Position numbers and translations under genes: made by a program. This document shows, piece after piece, positions 34,280 through 46,039 of a DNA stretch of 64,000 bases. The notes beneath the pieces are model-generated. The model was given only the letters and a program-made list of their open reading frames with translations, was not told the origin of the DNA and did no database searches. The stretch comes from Gnetum montanum. Lineage: Eukaryota > Streptophyta > Gnetopsida > Gnetales > Gnetaceae. The stretch spans positions 401,505 to 465,504 of the forward strand of contig MNCI01037593.1 in assembly GCA_015680685.1 (NCBI GenBank), given 5' to 3'. Each line of letters starts with the position of its first letter. Position 1 is the stretch's first letter.

Positions 34280-35103
34280 TGATGAGTGACGAAGTACCCC
34301 TATGTCCAACCATACAAATCACTAAGGTAGTTATGCATGATCTAGTCAAATTTCATGCACCTATAGTTCTTTAGTATACTAGATCCTCTAGAAAGTGGAA
34401 TGGGCATTGGAAACATTTGTTGTCTTTCCAACTACACTTGTGAGGCTCAAGGGTATGGTTTAAGTATAATTGAGGTACATGATTTTTCTTATTTTATGTT
34501 TTATAAGTTTAATCACCTACAACAAGGATGAAAGTAGAGAAATTTAAGATCTAATTCATTTACTACCTATCTAGCCTAACACAAATAGCCATGCCACTTT
34601 CTTAGACACATCTGAAACACATAGCACTACTAGGCTACCAAATGTTAAACATTGTTGGGTTACCAAACACTATATGTATGCTCAAAGTGATTGGGCTTGT
34701 GTTCATTAATAATTGGAAAGTAATTACTCAAGTGCATTAAAGTAAAATGCATGAAAGTAAAGTGCATTAAAGAAAACATTAATCTATTCTTAGTGTTGCA
34801 AGGATTATTAAAAGAGTTTTTTTATTCCCGTTACATTGTTGCACTTAGGTACATTAGTGTTCGAACAAAGATCTATACACATTTAGACTCTTGCTACAGG
34901 CACTTAGAAAATATTCAAACTCTAGAGAAAACAAACTATAAGAGCTTCACTATAGTAATTGAAAATTTATATTGAAATCATGAGCCTAGGCACTATATTT
35001 ATAGGCTAGTATATATCTCAAAAAATTGGATACCCAACATCGTATATAGGCTCTGACATCGGATATCTAATATTGGAGTAGATAAAGACATGCTTCATCA
35101 TCA
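34280..35103 (-). repeat. 5' LTR of element B
   Basis: It runs 824 bp and ends in a doubled TCATCATCA. The promoter region near 35030-35080 has ATATC words (ATCGGATATCTAATATTGG) and a TATA-like CTATATTTATAGG near 34990-35010 (minus TATAAATATAG). TCATA follows as target duplication. Confidence 0.85.
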
Positions 35104-35108
35104 TCATA

Positions 35109-36414
35109 AGAATAGAACTCAATCAATCGTTGGAGATTGACTTGCTAGAGCTCCATGAAAGTGCCACTAAGGACACTCTTGTGTGGGTAACTAGTGTGGT
35201 CAGTCACGTGGTGGCACTGTCCCTCTTTGATGTTGAAAACCTTGGGCTTACTAATGAAGCCATGACATTCTAGTATAGCTTCAAGCACCTGATAGACATG
35301 ATGCTCTAGGGCTAGAATCTAACAACCAACGTCAGATTGAGCACAGATGATGGCAACAGTGTGTGGTGGTAGGACAAATGTAAGTGGCTAGTGACAAAAG
35401 GCCACACAATGATGTAGAGGCTCCATTACCATCGACCATTTCCTAGCTATGATGGCACTTGGACAAGCTTGCGAACCCTTGTCATGGCTGGTAGCAAGGG
35501 CTAGTCATGGCCTTGGACATTAGGTCCAAAAATAATTTTATTTTTATTATTTTTGTAATTTTAATTTTTGTTATTTTTTAATAATTATATTTGTATTTAT
35601 TATGTTATATTGTTATTATTATTAGCTTTAAAATAACATGGGGGGCTAGGGTTGAACCCATGACCTCCCTCTTTCTTTCTATTTTTTAACTTTTTATTAT
35701 TATTTTATTCCACCTTACATTAGTGGTGGACATGGTGGTTCAATTGATGACAAGGTGGAGGTTCAGTGTTGATAAATGGTAATTTTGGGTTGATTCTTGA
35801 CATTAAAAGTTTGACATTTTTTAAATAATAATTAATGTTATTTAATGCATGCAAAACAAGAAATTTTAAACATCAATATCTCCTAAACCATAAGCCCAAT
35901 CAAGACAAAATTTGTACCATTGGAATCATCTCAACAAATACTATGCATTGGACATAGTCTTAGGGTTCAAAAAATGAAGTTGAAATTTTAAGAATTTAAA
36001 AGACCAAAATACCCTATTCTATTGAACTAACATTTATAGGCTAATATACGGTAACTTGAGGTCTTCTAGATTACTTGGATTATGAGTTTCAACAAAAAAA
36101 TATCAATTAAGGTCATAGTTAATAACATTTTTAGGAAAAACTTAATAATGACCTCAATCAATTAATATTTATAGCATTAAAATAGGCAAGAGTTACCTGG
36201 ACTAGTGTATTCTTGTCTTACCAACATCTCTTACAATTGATGAATCTTGATGGGGTATAAGTAGATCTTCATTAGTCAATGATATCGATGAAAGAATTTT
36301 GTTGTTTGGTGGTTCATGATTCTTCTTAGTTCATGACTCTATGGTTTATCATTAGGTTGTAATTATTCCATGGTTCTGAATGGCCCTTGGGTTGTGGTTT
36401 TCCCTAATACCAAT
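35109..36414 (-). other. Internal 5' region of element X, no recognised gene, with tRNA-Met primer site
   Basis: No gag-like motif was found in any minus frame. 35100-35520 is less AT-rich than its surroundings and could be captured sequence; one minus frame holds HHVYQVLEAILECHGFIS without a stop, which I do not recognise. 35520-35720 is AT-rich with a B-box-like word (minus GGGTTCAACCC). The primer site lies at about 36401-36413: minus TTGGTATTAGGGA, a decayed TGGTATCAGAGCC, two bases from the LTR. Confidence 0.5.
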
Positions 36415-36561
36415 TGTGACATCCCATTCCTAGATATCATGGAAAATGTCAAATATATGATATATTAGACATTACGCGTATAAAAAAATATACCAAATGC
36501 ATTATAAATGTGATATTTGACATTATGTTTAAAATAAATAATAAGAAAAATACAAAAAGAG

Positions 36562-37406
36562 TGATTGGTGGTGAGCTACCCCTACAATCAACCATACGAA
36601 TACTAGTGTAGCATGCACGATCTGATCGAAGTCCATAGACTAAGTGCCTATAAGCCTCATGGAACACTTAGGGTTAATTATTTTTTTTCTTCCTAGACTT
36701 ACTTGTATTTTTCATGGTTGTATGGTTAAGTAAGTTTGAGGTATATGATTTTTATGTATTTTTTGTTTTATCTCCTATGCTAAGAGGTGAAGAGTGAAGA
36801 GACTAATTAACTAACTTAACTAACTAACTAAGCCTTAATTAACCTAGCATTAGCATCTGTTCCCACTTACCATTCACACCTTGAACCAATGCAACCTTAG
36901 TTACTAAACACTAGTCGTTGCTGGGATCACCAAGTGTAATGCACATACTCGAAGCAGTCGTACTAAATGCACTTAACTATAGGAGAAGGGTTGAGAGAGA
37001 ATTAACTAACTAATAAAGCATTAAATGGTAAACAGTAAATAAAATCCTAATTAGCTTAATCCATGCACTGCAAGGTTTATCCAAGAAGTTCGTCTTTATT
37101 TTCGTACACAAACTTGTAGTACAATATTTACTTGAATAAAGAACCATTCACTTTGGAGTTCCTACTGTGGGCACATGGAAATTATTCTATCTCTCGAGGG
37201 GAAAAACTACTAGAGTTTTGCTATGGTCTAGGCCTAGATGAGAAAATAAGGGAGAGGCACCTCTTATTTATAGAACTAGCAACACGACGCAATATCGTGT
37301 ACACGATATCATAGGGAGAGACCTGATATCGCGTACATGATATCGTGGGGGATGCGATATCATGTCGGATGCGATATCACGGCCCATGCGATATCACGTC
37401 CCATCA
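36562..37406 (-). repeat. 3' LTR of element C
   Basis: It starts TGATTGGTGGTGAGC in window orientation and ends GTCCCATCA. It is very similar to 41951-42774, for example TTCGTCTTTATTTTCGTACA against TTCGTCTTTATTTTCATACA. An array of GATATC-type palindromes lies at 37288-37403 next to a TATA box (minus CTATAAATAAGAGG, about 37262-37275). Confidence 0.9.
37268..37404 (-). promoter_or_regulatory. GATATC-type palindromic array of the C 3' LTR
   Basis: In about 130 bp there are at least six units, including ACGATATCAT, TGATATCGCG, ATGATATCGTG, GCGATATCATG, GCGATATCACG and GCGATATCACG. Spacing is about 13-22 bp. They lie directly upstream of the TATA box on the transcribed (minus) strand. Confidence 0.6.
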
Positions 37407-39370
37407 TACCCCTCTGACTAAATAAAAACTCATCCTTGAGTACGTTACAAAGTATTGGGAAGGTATGGGATTATTGACTCAAATGGAACTAATGGTGAAT
37501 GGAATGACATGTGAACGGATCATCATTATAAGACAAGACAAAACTAGTGTTCATGATAATAAGGGTTAACACCTTATACATTTGACATCAAGCCTTATTT
37601 GGCTACTAAGAGAGGAGGGAGAAGAAAGAAGTTTTGTTGCTTCCAATGCCAAGATTGCACCTTTCGTTGTCTATCCATTATCATGCCATCCATCTCGTTC
37701 CTTGCATAGCTGCTTTAGCACTGCTCCATTCCATGTGTTTCCTCTAGATCCAATCTATTGTTGTACGATTACCATCTTCACACACAACACAATCTTAAAT
37801 TATCAAGGGTAAATGAATCACAATGTAGTTGATACCTTGCTTTAGTTTAAGACCCATTGTTGTGGCATGGCTGATACAGATCTGGAGATATCATAGTAGC
37901 TACCAAAGATGTAGGGGTTAGGAGAAAATTGAAAAATTGGGTCTGGATCCCCATGACTAAGAGCAAACCTCTAGTAGCAATAGAATGGAGAGAGAAAAAT
38001 AACATGAAAGATGGAGGAAAAGAGACAACTATAATGTCGATGAAATGGATGTCAAGATGGAGATGAACAAAATAAAGTTAATTGCAAAATGTTAAGGGAA
38101 AGAATTTAACTGGTGCACCAAATAGGAGTGTCAGTGGGTCCTCCCCAAAGCAAGTCCATGCCCTTAATGCCTTGACAAACCCACATTCAAAGAGTTCGTA
38201 GGCTCTGGAAATGTCACTTGGAACAAGAGTTAAAGTCTTAACCGCAAAAATTTACCAAAAAGAAAATGATGCATTAACCAAAATATACACTAATGATACA
38301 ACTAGAAATGAGGTGAACAATGGATAGAAGGGTGGAGAGAAGAGAATGGACAGGAATCCCAAGAACAAGGTGGTGCATAGCCCCTTGTGTATTTCATGGT
38401 TAATGTGACTAAGTAAATCCCTTTCCAAGTCTGGCCTCAACAAACCACATCCAGTGACTTCGCATTAATGCATTTGGCCAAAAAACCCACTTGAAGTACA
38501 AGAATGCCTTCACCAAGGAGCCACCACCATTCTGACGAAACGAAGGTGAAGAGAATGGAAAGCAAGAAGGGCCTTAATTAGAGGGAAAATTTTTATTTTA
38601 GTTCCATAACCAGTGCTTGCAGCCTAGGAGATTATTTTGTCTAAGGGGTGTACTTTGAATCCTCAACCATTTTTTTATGTTTTATGTGTTTATACGTGAG
38701 AACCACACCATGCAAATACTTGATTATTTTTATTTACTCAGCTTCCTAATGATTGGGCAATGTCAAAATGGGAAGAAAACTCAAGAAGAAAACATTCAAG
38801 CACCTAAGAGAATGGCCCACACAAAAGCATCAAGTTCCCTTCAAGTCATACCCCTTTCATTCCTTGAGTCCTTCCCTAGTTCGAGAAATGCCTAGTCATT
38901 GATTCGTTGAAAGTTCTTATTTGGAAAGGGATTGTACAGTTCCAAGCCAAGAGAGACCATAGAAATGTGGATGTATGGATGAAGTAAACTCATTGCGTGT
39001 CATATCAAAAGAACCATACCTTGGTATCGACATAATAACTTAAAGGTAAAAATCAAACATTAGCAATCAGTAAAAAATAGTTCATACCATCACGAAGAAC
39101 ACTTATTGGTGACAAACTTACAAGGTGGATAACACACACACACACACACACACACACAATGGAAAAGTATGAACGATGTTGTAAAACAAAAATAAGAAAA
39201 GTTAAAGAAATTTGGAAAACAAAAATGTGTTAAACAAAAACGTGTAAAACAAAAAGATGTTAAACAAAAACTTAAGATAATTGAGGGCCCAAAATGATTA
39301 GCATAGGTGGCCATCTCCCCCATGACTGTATTTCAAGGGAGAGATCCAAAATCATGAGCGTTTGTTCGAA
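37407..39370 (-). other. Post-pol non-coding region of element C
   Basis: It begins with the polypurine tract (minus CAGAGGGGTA). It has the PPT-like TTAGTCATGGGGATCC at 37945-37963, the GGGTCCTCCCCA word near 38138, one 'TCTAAGGGGTGTAC' unit near 38640, a pol-end relic MGEMATYANHFG (39290-39323) and a CA dinucleotide run at about 39130-39158. No gene is present. Confidence 0.6.
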
Positions 39371-39372
39371 TT

Positions 39373-40180
39373 TCATAGAAGTGCCCAACTTCTCCCAATT
39401 GATGTTTTCAAGTTAAGAGTTGAAAGTTGGCAATGCTCATACTCCAATGTATCCATGCTTTTTTTATGGGCATGAGTTGTTCCCCCAGTTTGTTCCATGC
39501 ATGTTGGGAAGTTGCTCTTTTGATTAGCTATCAACCACGGGGTGTCCACTTGTTGTGTGGTTGCTACATACAGGCATCTTTGTCTTATAGTTTCTAGAAC
39601 ACATCGGTTGCATGGAGGAGGTGCTAAGCATTCCTCCATGTCATCACCCTTTGATTCACTGTATGTGATGCATGGAACTTTCTTCTTCTTGTTCTTTCCA
39701 TAAATTTTTACCTTAGATATTTCTAAGAAAAGATCTCAGATCCCTAGGCATGCATCTACTGTACTTAGCCATGTCCTTCCCATTATAATTAGGAAGTTCC
39801 CTTTGTTGCTATTGACTTCTATCACTAGGAAATCAACTAGGTAGGACCAACCAAACATAGTGATAATGATTTCCTCCACCAATCCCAAGGGAATGGTGAT
39901 GTCGGGGTAGGTTCCAGGCTTGATACATTTCTCGTGAGATTAAGTTGACTTCGAAACCTGAGTCACAAAGAGCCTTATGTGGTTCATTCCTAGCGACTTG
40001 GAGGTAGATTAAGGGATTCCTAGGGTCAGATAGTTTCTTGTTGAGCTCTGATATTGATTTGAAGGGAGCTCTAAAGCCTTATTTGTTGGAGGAGTGGTTG
40101 TGGACTCAACCACTTGTGATTATGAGAACTTGCCTAGGCTTTTGGTTCTGAAGAAAGGTCTTCTTTTCTTGAGGTTGTTA
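39373..40180 (-). pseudogene. Aspartic protease and linker of element C
   Basis: The active site DSG (39956-39964) is intact in LCDSGFEVNLISREMYQAW. The second block (about 39730-39800) reads in the style of 'FLIIMGRTWLSTVDACLGI'. The open stretch 39373-39639 then carries the cysteine-containing linker before the deletion junction (NLKTSIGRSWALL). Protease would cut the gag precursor. It is the best preserved protease of the four elements but is separated from gag by stops. Confidence 0.75.
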
Positions 40181-41806
40181 GAACCAATAGTGGGTTGAAG
40201 GTTTACTAATCTCATAGCATTTCATTGCTATGGTTGAGTGGGGAGTTCCCCTTGCCTTGTTAGAGTATGTGGTATTGGAACTAACGGTGCGAGAGTTGTG
40301 GACAAATTCGGAGGATGGTACATGTGTGGAGTGTCTCCCGTAGAAGAGGGAGTCCTAAAATACTCCTAAACTTGGTAGCGACATTTTGGAGTTGCATGAC
40401 CCATAGAGTCACTTGGAGAAACCAGCTGTTGGATGTAGTAGCCATATGGATCTAGTTGTCGGTAAGGGTATTGTTGCCTCAGCAGTGGCATCCCCCATGA
40501 CTGTGGGTGTTTCCACTGCTGATGTTGCATGATGGATTATGGTGGAGTTCCACTTGGATATTACGTTAATGATTGGTGGAACTACCTTGGGTTACCTTGG
40601 GGATAAGGTAACCTTCGAGGTGCTTGCCTTTGGTTAAGTCTTGGGTTGAGTGCATACACCGCAGACCCTTGTAGATGTGAGATATTTAAGGAAATTCTTG
40701 ATGAGTTTCCTAGGAAATAACTTTAATTTCTTCAATTGCTTTCAATATTTTTCAAGGCATAGGCATCATGGAATGCTTGTAAGTGATTCAGCGAATTAGC
40801 ATTATATCCTCCTTTGAAGCGTAGGATATTTTTCTTGTCTAATCACTTGATCCAGCTATCTTTTTGATGCCTTGTTGGTATTCTCATAGCCTCCATAATG
40901 TCTAACATACTTCAGGTTGCAAGTAGGGGCTCGTCATGATTATCTCTCTCATGATGTCTATGATGCCTACGTGGTTCCCTACTTTTCCTTCTACCATGCC
41001 TAGACTCTCTAGACTTCCATCATCCTCTCTCTTGACTCTCTTGTTGAGGTCTCTCATCTCGCTTACCCTTATCCTCTCCGTTGTGCTCCTTATGGTTATG
41101 TCCTGATCTGGAAGGAGAGGTTGAATGATGTGATGAAGGGGAAGAAGAAGGGGAAGCATTGCCATGACAATGTTTCTTACCTTCTTTTCGATGGCTACGA
41201 CCTCAATCGTGATGACGATCCAAGTGCCCATCCTTATCATGTGTTTTTGTTCACTCAGTGAATAGTTGGCATTCATGGGGATTAGAACCAGGGTTGTGTA
41301 TCATGTAGCGTTGGTTCTAATACCCCACCTCCTCACTATTGTTAGGAGGAGGAACATCATTTGATAGAGAACCTGTCATAAGTGGTTCACCATCTCCAAT
41401 TTCACTTAGGATGTGTAGGACCCCTTTGCCTTTCAATAGTGTATGATGGCTCTCCTACTGCAAGTCCCATTGATGTTGCACTTCAGTGGGATTGTAATCC
41501 CTTATATCATAATCTTCTACAACTTATTTAGCATATAATTCCATCATGCCTATCTATGCAAGAGCACGAAGAAGCATGATAGGGACTACACGATCTGGGG
41601 GTAACACTATGTTACCTTGTAAGTCTCGCCAACGTAGCTGTTCATCTTGATGGAAAATAAGGTAAAATTGGATATATACTCATCGTGATGAGTATATACC
41701 ACCTGATACTGTTGAGGAACTGGCAGTTTTTGGTTATGTGTTTTAGACTACCGACTGTTTCTTGTATGATCCATAGGTGGTGAAGTGATTTTATGAGAAG
41801 AAGAAG
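40181..41806 (-). pseudogene. gag of element C
   Basis: The N-terminus reads SSSSHKITSPPMDHTRNSR, then the palindrome-encoded VVYTHHDEYISNFT (41673-41698). A low-complexity RS/RH-rich part lies at 41040-41230 with SPSSPSSHHSTSPSRSG. The zinc-knuckle and core region are shortened: between 40640 and 40720 the sequence jumps, so much of the gag core is missing. A Pro/Gln-rich tail at 40200-40560 precedes the protease. The open frame at 40902-41276 is a shadow of the Ser/Arg-rich frame. Confidence 0.65.
41673..41698. other. Perfect 12-bp-arm palindrome in gag of C
   Basis: TATATACTCATC, two bases, then GATGAGTATATA. The same palindrome is kept in D (57526-57555, one mismatch) and B (34011-34039, one mismatch) at the same codons. 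It could form an RNA hairpin about 250 nt from the primer site. Confidence 0.6.
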
Positions 41807-41931
41807 AAGATATTATGTCATATTCGGTGTGCTACTTGACCATTATATAATTTTCATTTAATTAACCTCTCGTTTAAGCTCCCAATGATGTGAGTGATTT
41901 CCTATGTCCTACTTAGCACACAAACACTTAG

Positions 41932-41949
41932 TCCCTGGCAATGGTGCCA
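41932..41949 (-). other. tRNA-Asp-type primer binding site of element C
   Basis: The minus strand reads TGGCACCATTGCCAGGGA, four changes from TGGCGCCGTTGCCGGGGA. One base separates it from the LTR. Confidence 0.85.
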
Positions 41950-41950
41950 A

Positions 41951-42774
41951 TGATTGGTGGTGAGGTACCCCTACACTCAACCATACGAATATGAGCATAG
42001 CACAAGCGATCCGATCGAACTCCATAGACTAAGTGCCTATATGCCTCATGGAACACTTAGGGTTAATTATTCATTGTCTTCCCAGACTTACTTGTATTTG
42101 TCATGATTGTATGGTTAAGTAAGTCTAAGGTATATGATTTTTATGTCTTTTCTGTTTTATCTCTTATGCTAAGAGGTGAAGAGTGAAGAGACTAATTAAC
42201 TAACTAAATAAGCCTTAATTAACCTAGCATCAGCATCCGTTCCCACTTACCGTTCACACCCTGAACCAATGCAACCTTGGTTACCAAATGCTAGTCATTG
42301 CTAGGATCACCAAGCGTAACGCCTACACTCGAAGTGGTCGTACTGAATGCACTTAACTACGGGAGAAGGGTTGAGAGAGAATTAACTAACTAATAAAGCA
42401 TTAAATGGTAAATAGTAAATAAAATCCTAATTAGCTTAATCCATGCATTGCAAGGTTTATCCAAGAAGTTCGTCTTTATTTTCATACACAAACTTGTGTT
42501 CAAGTACAATATTTGCTCGAATAAAGAACCGTTCACTTTGGAGTTCCTACTGCGGGCACATGGAAATTATTCTATCTCTGGAGGGGAAAAACTACCAGAC
42601 TTTCACTACGGTCTAGGTCTAGATGGGAAAACAAGGGAGAGGCGCCTCTTATTTATAGAACTGGTAGTGCGATGCTATATCCCGTATGCGATATCGTAGG
42701 GAGAGACGCGATATTGCATCAGACATGATATCACGTATGTGATATCACGGCCCATGCGATATCATGTCCCATCA
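41951..42774 (-). repeat. 5' LTR of element C
   Basis: 824 bp, starting TGATTGGTGGTGAGG and ending GTCCCATCA, with a GATATC-type array at about 42663-42770 and a TATA box (minus CTATAAATAAGAGG near 42648). Target duplication AAGAG follows. Confidence 0.9.
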
Positions 42775-43206
42775 AAGAGAAAGAAAAGAATGCTTTATTG
42801 ACATGGAGTAGTGTATCCAGATCATGCTCTAAGAGTGTTCCTTGGGGTTTTCTTCCTTTGGCATCTATCCCTTAGAGGAAATTCAGCACTACCATCACGA
42901 TTAGGCCTATAAATTGGCTAGAAAGGATGGCCAATCCACTTCTTATCCTACTTCAACCAACTCTCGTGACTTGCCTATACTAGCTTCACCACTTCATGCT
43001 TGGCATGATCTCTAAGCCCAGATATAAATGCTTTAGGTCTAACCCCTAAAGGTTACCTCAAGAAACATGTCCATTATTACAACATGCCCTTTTGAGTCTT
43101 AATTACACCTACCCTTTCAAATCTTGTTATGATATCAATAACACTTGTTATGAAGAGGCACCATCTTTGTTAGGCAGCAACATACTTTAGAAATGGGGAT
43201 GTGACA

Positions 43207-44600
43207 AATACCACTATTGAGAATTTCTTTAAGAAATCTTCTATGTACAACCTCATTATAAATACCATAAAAATCAAACTTAATATAAAGCCAAAAGTGC
43301 TTATAAAACTTAGCCTAAAAGCCATCAATTCTTGGAAGTTTGTCATTAGGCATGGACAACACTATATTTGTGAGATCAACCAAGGAAAGAAAAGTTTGAG
43401 GCATGATATCAATGTAATGGATTCGTTCTTTTTGTAAAATGACATCAATTTTTCATAATTTTAGATCTTTAAAGGCGAAAATTTATTTATAAAAGTAGTA
43501 GAAATATATATAGATATCATCATCTTGGTCAACAATTGAACCATAAAATAAATAGAATGAATCTTCTTATGAGGAGGCTTGCCTTTTAAGATAATGAAAA
43601 AAAATTCTTTACAAGTTTATCTCTAATATGAATCTAGTTAACCAAATATTTTAATTATGCACTCTAAGTATCAAAAATATATAATACAACTAGTATAGAC
43701 CTTGCCTAATTTAGCTCTTATTAGAGAATAATATCACGGAGAATGACAAAGTTGTTGAGTGAGACATTGAATATTTTGCTTAGTATCTACTTTTAGCTGA
43801 GTTCTTTTAAATTTAAATTTCCTTCCCAAATAGTAACATAGTTTTTTTTATATTTTTCATAGCATCATTTCATCATGTAATCTAACTATTTTCATCTCTT
43901 GGTCTTAGGCTAATATTTTAAGATTCTAAAAGAAGCTTACAATAAGCTTCGGTAGATAAAAAAAGTATTAAAAATAAAACCTTATTCAAATATTTTTTAT
44001 GTTTACTTGATCAATTATTAAATGACAAATAATAAGCACATGATTAGATAAAGTGTATTGAAAAGTACACAAATAGAAGGATTATTAGAAAGATTAGATT
44101 TGTAAATTGTTGTAGAGGATATGAGAACTTTTTCAAGCCTTGAAATGATTCTATCTTGACCAACTCTATGATTGCTCCAAGTGAACCATTGATTTGCAAA
44201 CATGTTTCCTCTATTTGCAATAGGATAAAAACAATTGAATATCTACTAAATATGAAGCCAAAGGAGTTCATCATTAGAAAAAATAAGGATAGAATTACCT
44301 CCAAATTTATCATTTTGGAAAGCAATAAAATTAAAATCTACAACCATAATAAAGGGAATCTTAAGAAAATAAAAAAAGATTATATTCCCACACCTCACAT
44401 CTAAGCTTAGCATAATTACGAGCATAAATAGATAAAAAGGTAACTCATTGATCCTTTATAGAGAGGATGAATCAAACAAGACCATCAACCAAGTTATCTT
44501 AGGACATGATTTATCAACTAAAGTTTGACAATGATAGTGACATCAAGGTCACTAACAAGGACTTAAAAATTTCAATTTCAATTTACTAGTATATAAACAC
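43207..44600 (-). mobile_element. L1-type LINE, fragment 2 (endonuclease C-terminal part and RT N-terminal part)
   Basis: On the minus strand: FIYARNYAKLRCEVWE, VVDFNFIAFQNDKFGGN (the GDFN catalytic block, about 44280-44330), then FTWSNHRVGQDRIISRLEKV (about 44120-44185, the 'FTWSNxRxGxxRIxxRLDR' end of the endonuclease). After a decayed stretch the RT start reads VLSMPNDKLPRIDGF-AKFYK (about 43300-43360) and RRFLKEILNSGI up to 43212, where element X begins. The next residues lie in fragment 3 at 14650 in the same frame. Upper limit near 44.6 kb is approximate. Confidence 0.82.
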
Positions 44601-45446
44601 CAAAGCTCTCATTCCAAAATAGAAAAGTTTCCTGACAAGATATCCCTTACTTTCTTGTCATGCTATCATTTGAAAGTCACTTATTCTACTAAGATATCCA
44701 ACCACAAGTTGATACATACTAGGCACCTTTGACCACATAAACCAATGAAAATAAAGGACTAATGAAAAATAAGGATAAAAAGTAAAAAGGACATTGGTTC
44801 AAGGACCAGTCTATAAATCCATCTTGAACTTGTTCAAGGATGACTTCCGAAGATGAGTTCTCATGGAAAAGTCCTAGAGGCATCCATGAATGGGTCTTTG
44901 AATGAGTCTAGGTCATATTTGTTGATGTCAAAATTCCCATGCTTAGCATGGGACAATGACAAATATGTTCTCTATAAGATCATATGCTCATGTTGTCCTT
45001 AGTCTTCACCTAGCTACTAATGAGGTAGGTTTAAGATATTTTTTCCTAGACCTTTGATTATTTATCATTATTTAGTTATTATTATTGTTAGTATTATTAA
45101 AAAACATAGAGTTCTACCTTTTTTAGGTTAATAAATGTGAAAAGCTTTAATCTTAATAATTAGAAGATATGTTTGTATTTTATTACACAACATAATTAAT
45201 TAAATATTAAGTTCAAATAAGTTCATAAGATAAGTCCACATTCAAAGTGTTAAGCAACTTGTCATGCTAATGATAATCGCAAGTTATAATTGGAAGTTTC
45301 TAGTCAAATATCCATCAACATAATTTTACTATGATTTCAATTATGATAATACCTCCTTTATTCAAGTAAAATTGTTTGATCCATGGGTGTTGTTGTAGTT
45401 GAGATCCTTTCTTTTCACTAGTATACATAGCAACATGCAAGGAGCT

Positions 45447-45773
45447 TCAATGGCATGTAGGCATGAACAACAACATGCATGGGTGGTGGGTATTGCAAGA
45501 ATCGAGAATTAGAGTAGCAATCATATGCATAAGGCCATGTTGTAGCAATAGGCAAAGTAGAGGATTTGTATGCATAACATTAGGAAAAATCATAGCTATT
45601 AACAATGAGAAAGCTGATGTTGTGTGGAGCCTGGTGTTATACTCATTGTTGGCATTGGAGATACTTGCAAAGTCTTGCACTATTATTGATCTAGTTGTCC
45701 TATGAAACCGAGAGAAGTCTTGTTCATCTCTCACATATATTCTACTCCTCTTCTTTCTTGATATCCCAAACAT
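45447..45773 (-). other. Open stretch of unknown origin within insertion Y
   Basis: 108 codons on the minus strand are open, with an Arg-rich start (ISRKKRSRIYVRDEQDFSRF) and a His-rich end. An 80-codon frame on the other strand overlaps it. No domain was recognised. Codon pattern and surroundings give no proof that it is a gene. Confidence 0.2.
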
Positions 45774-46039
45774 CTTTATTTATTTATTTACATTTCTCTT
45801 CAATGGATCTTTTGGACTTTAGCAGTGTTGGCAATGTTAAGCTGACTTGAAAGTTAACCTTTGACTGTGTTCCAATCTCATAATGATTCTTTGCTTTCGC
45901 AAATTTTCAAGAAAGCCCAAATTAGGAATTGATAAAACTAAACATATTTTTTTTCAGTAGTATTATCTGTTATTATTTGGAACAAATCATACTCTGCCTT
46001 GTAGTAAAACAGTAATGGTATTCATTGGAAACTTTTGTA

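Larger units (their letters stand above)
25394..35103 (-). mobile_element. Athila-like LTR retrotransposon B with complete but decayed gag-pol
   Basis: LTRs lie at 25394-25969 (3', shortened) and 34280-35103 (5'). The target duplication is CCATA / TCATA (35104-35108), one transition apart. A tRNA-Asp-type primer site adjoins the 5' LTR. The minus strand carries gag, protease, RT, RNase H and integrase in Ty3/gypsy order. It is the only family member here with an RT and integrase. Every domain is broken by stops. Confidence 0.88.
36562..42774 (-). mobile_element. Athila-like LTR retrotransposon C (gag-protease only)
   Basis: LTRs lie at 36562-37406 (3') and 41951-42774 (5'). There is a perfect target duplication AAGAG at 36557-36561 and 42775-42779. 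A well-kept tRNA-Asp-type primer site adjoins the 5' LTR. The minus strand has gag and protease. The sequence then jumps, at about 39350-39380, from the protease-RT linker straight to the post-integrase zone, so RT, RNase H and integrase are deleted. CpG-containing palindromes and few LTR differences suggest it is younger than X or B. Confidence 0.9.
14656..43206 (-). mobile_element. LTR retrotransposon X, split by nested elements A, B and C
   Basis: The LTRs are 14656-15230 and 36415-43206 (the latter interrupted by element C). Without C and its target duplication the right LTR is 574 bp against 575 bp on the left. The target duplication AATAC lies at 14651-14655 and 43207-43211. A primer site next to the right LTR and a purine tract next to the left LTR give minus orientation. 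Without its guests X is about 4.2 kb with about 3.1 kb internal, too short for gag-pol, and no gag or pol motif was found. It is therefore non-autonomous. Its interior carries a CCR4-like gene fragment on the transcribed strand. It inserted into the RT of an L1-type LINE. Confidence 0.85.
36415..43206 (-). repeat. 5' LTR of element X, interrupted by element C
   Basis: Left part 36415-36561, right part 42775-43206. It starts TGTGACATCCC and ends GGGGATGTGACA. Removing C plus one copy of AAGAG rejoins it into a 574-bp LTR that aligns with 14656-15230. Confidence 0.88.

Noticed and set aside
35640-35680. B-box-like GGGTTCAACCC as a SINE
   Set aside because: No A box at the right distance and no tRNA-like 5' part were seen.
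39130-39158. CA dinucleotide run as a special element
   Set aside because: It is an ordinary microsatellite inside the post-pol region of element C.
44156-44404. 82-codon plus-strand frame
   Set aside because: It is antisense to the LINE endonuclease, which has clear motifs on the minus strand.
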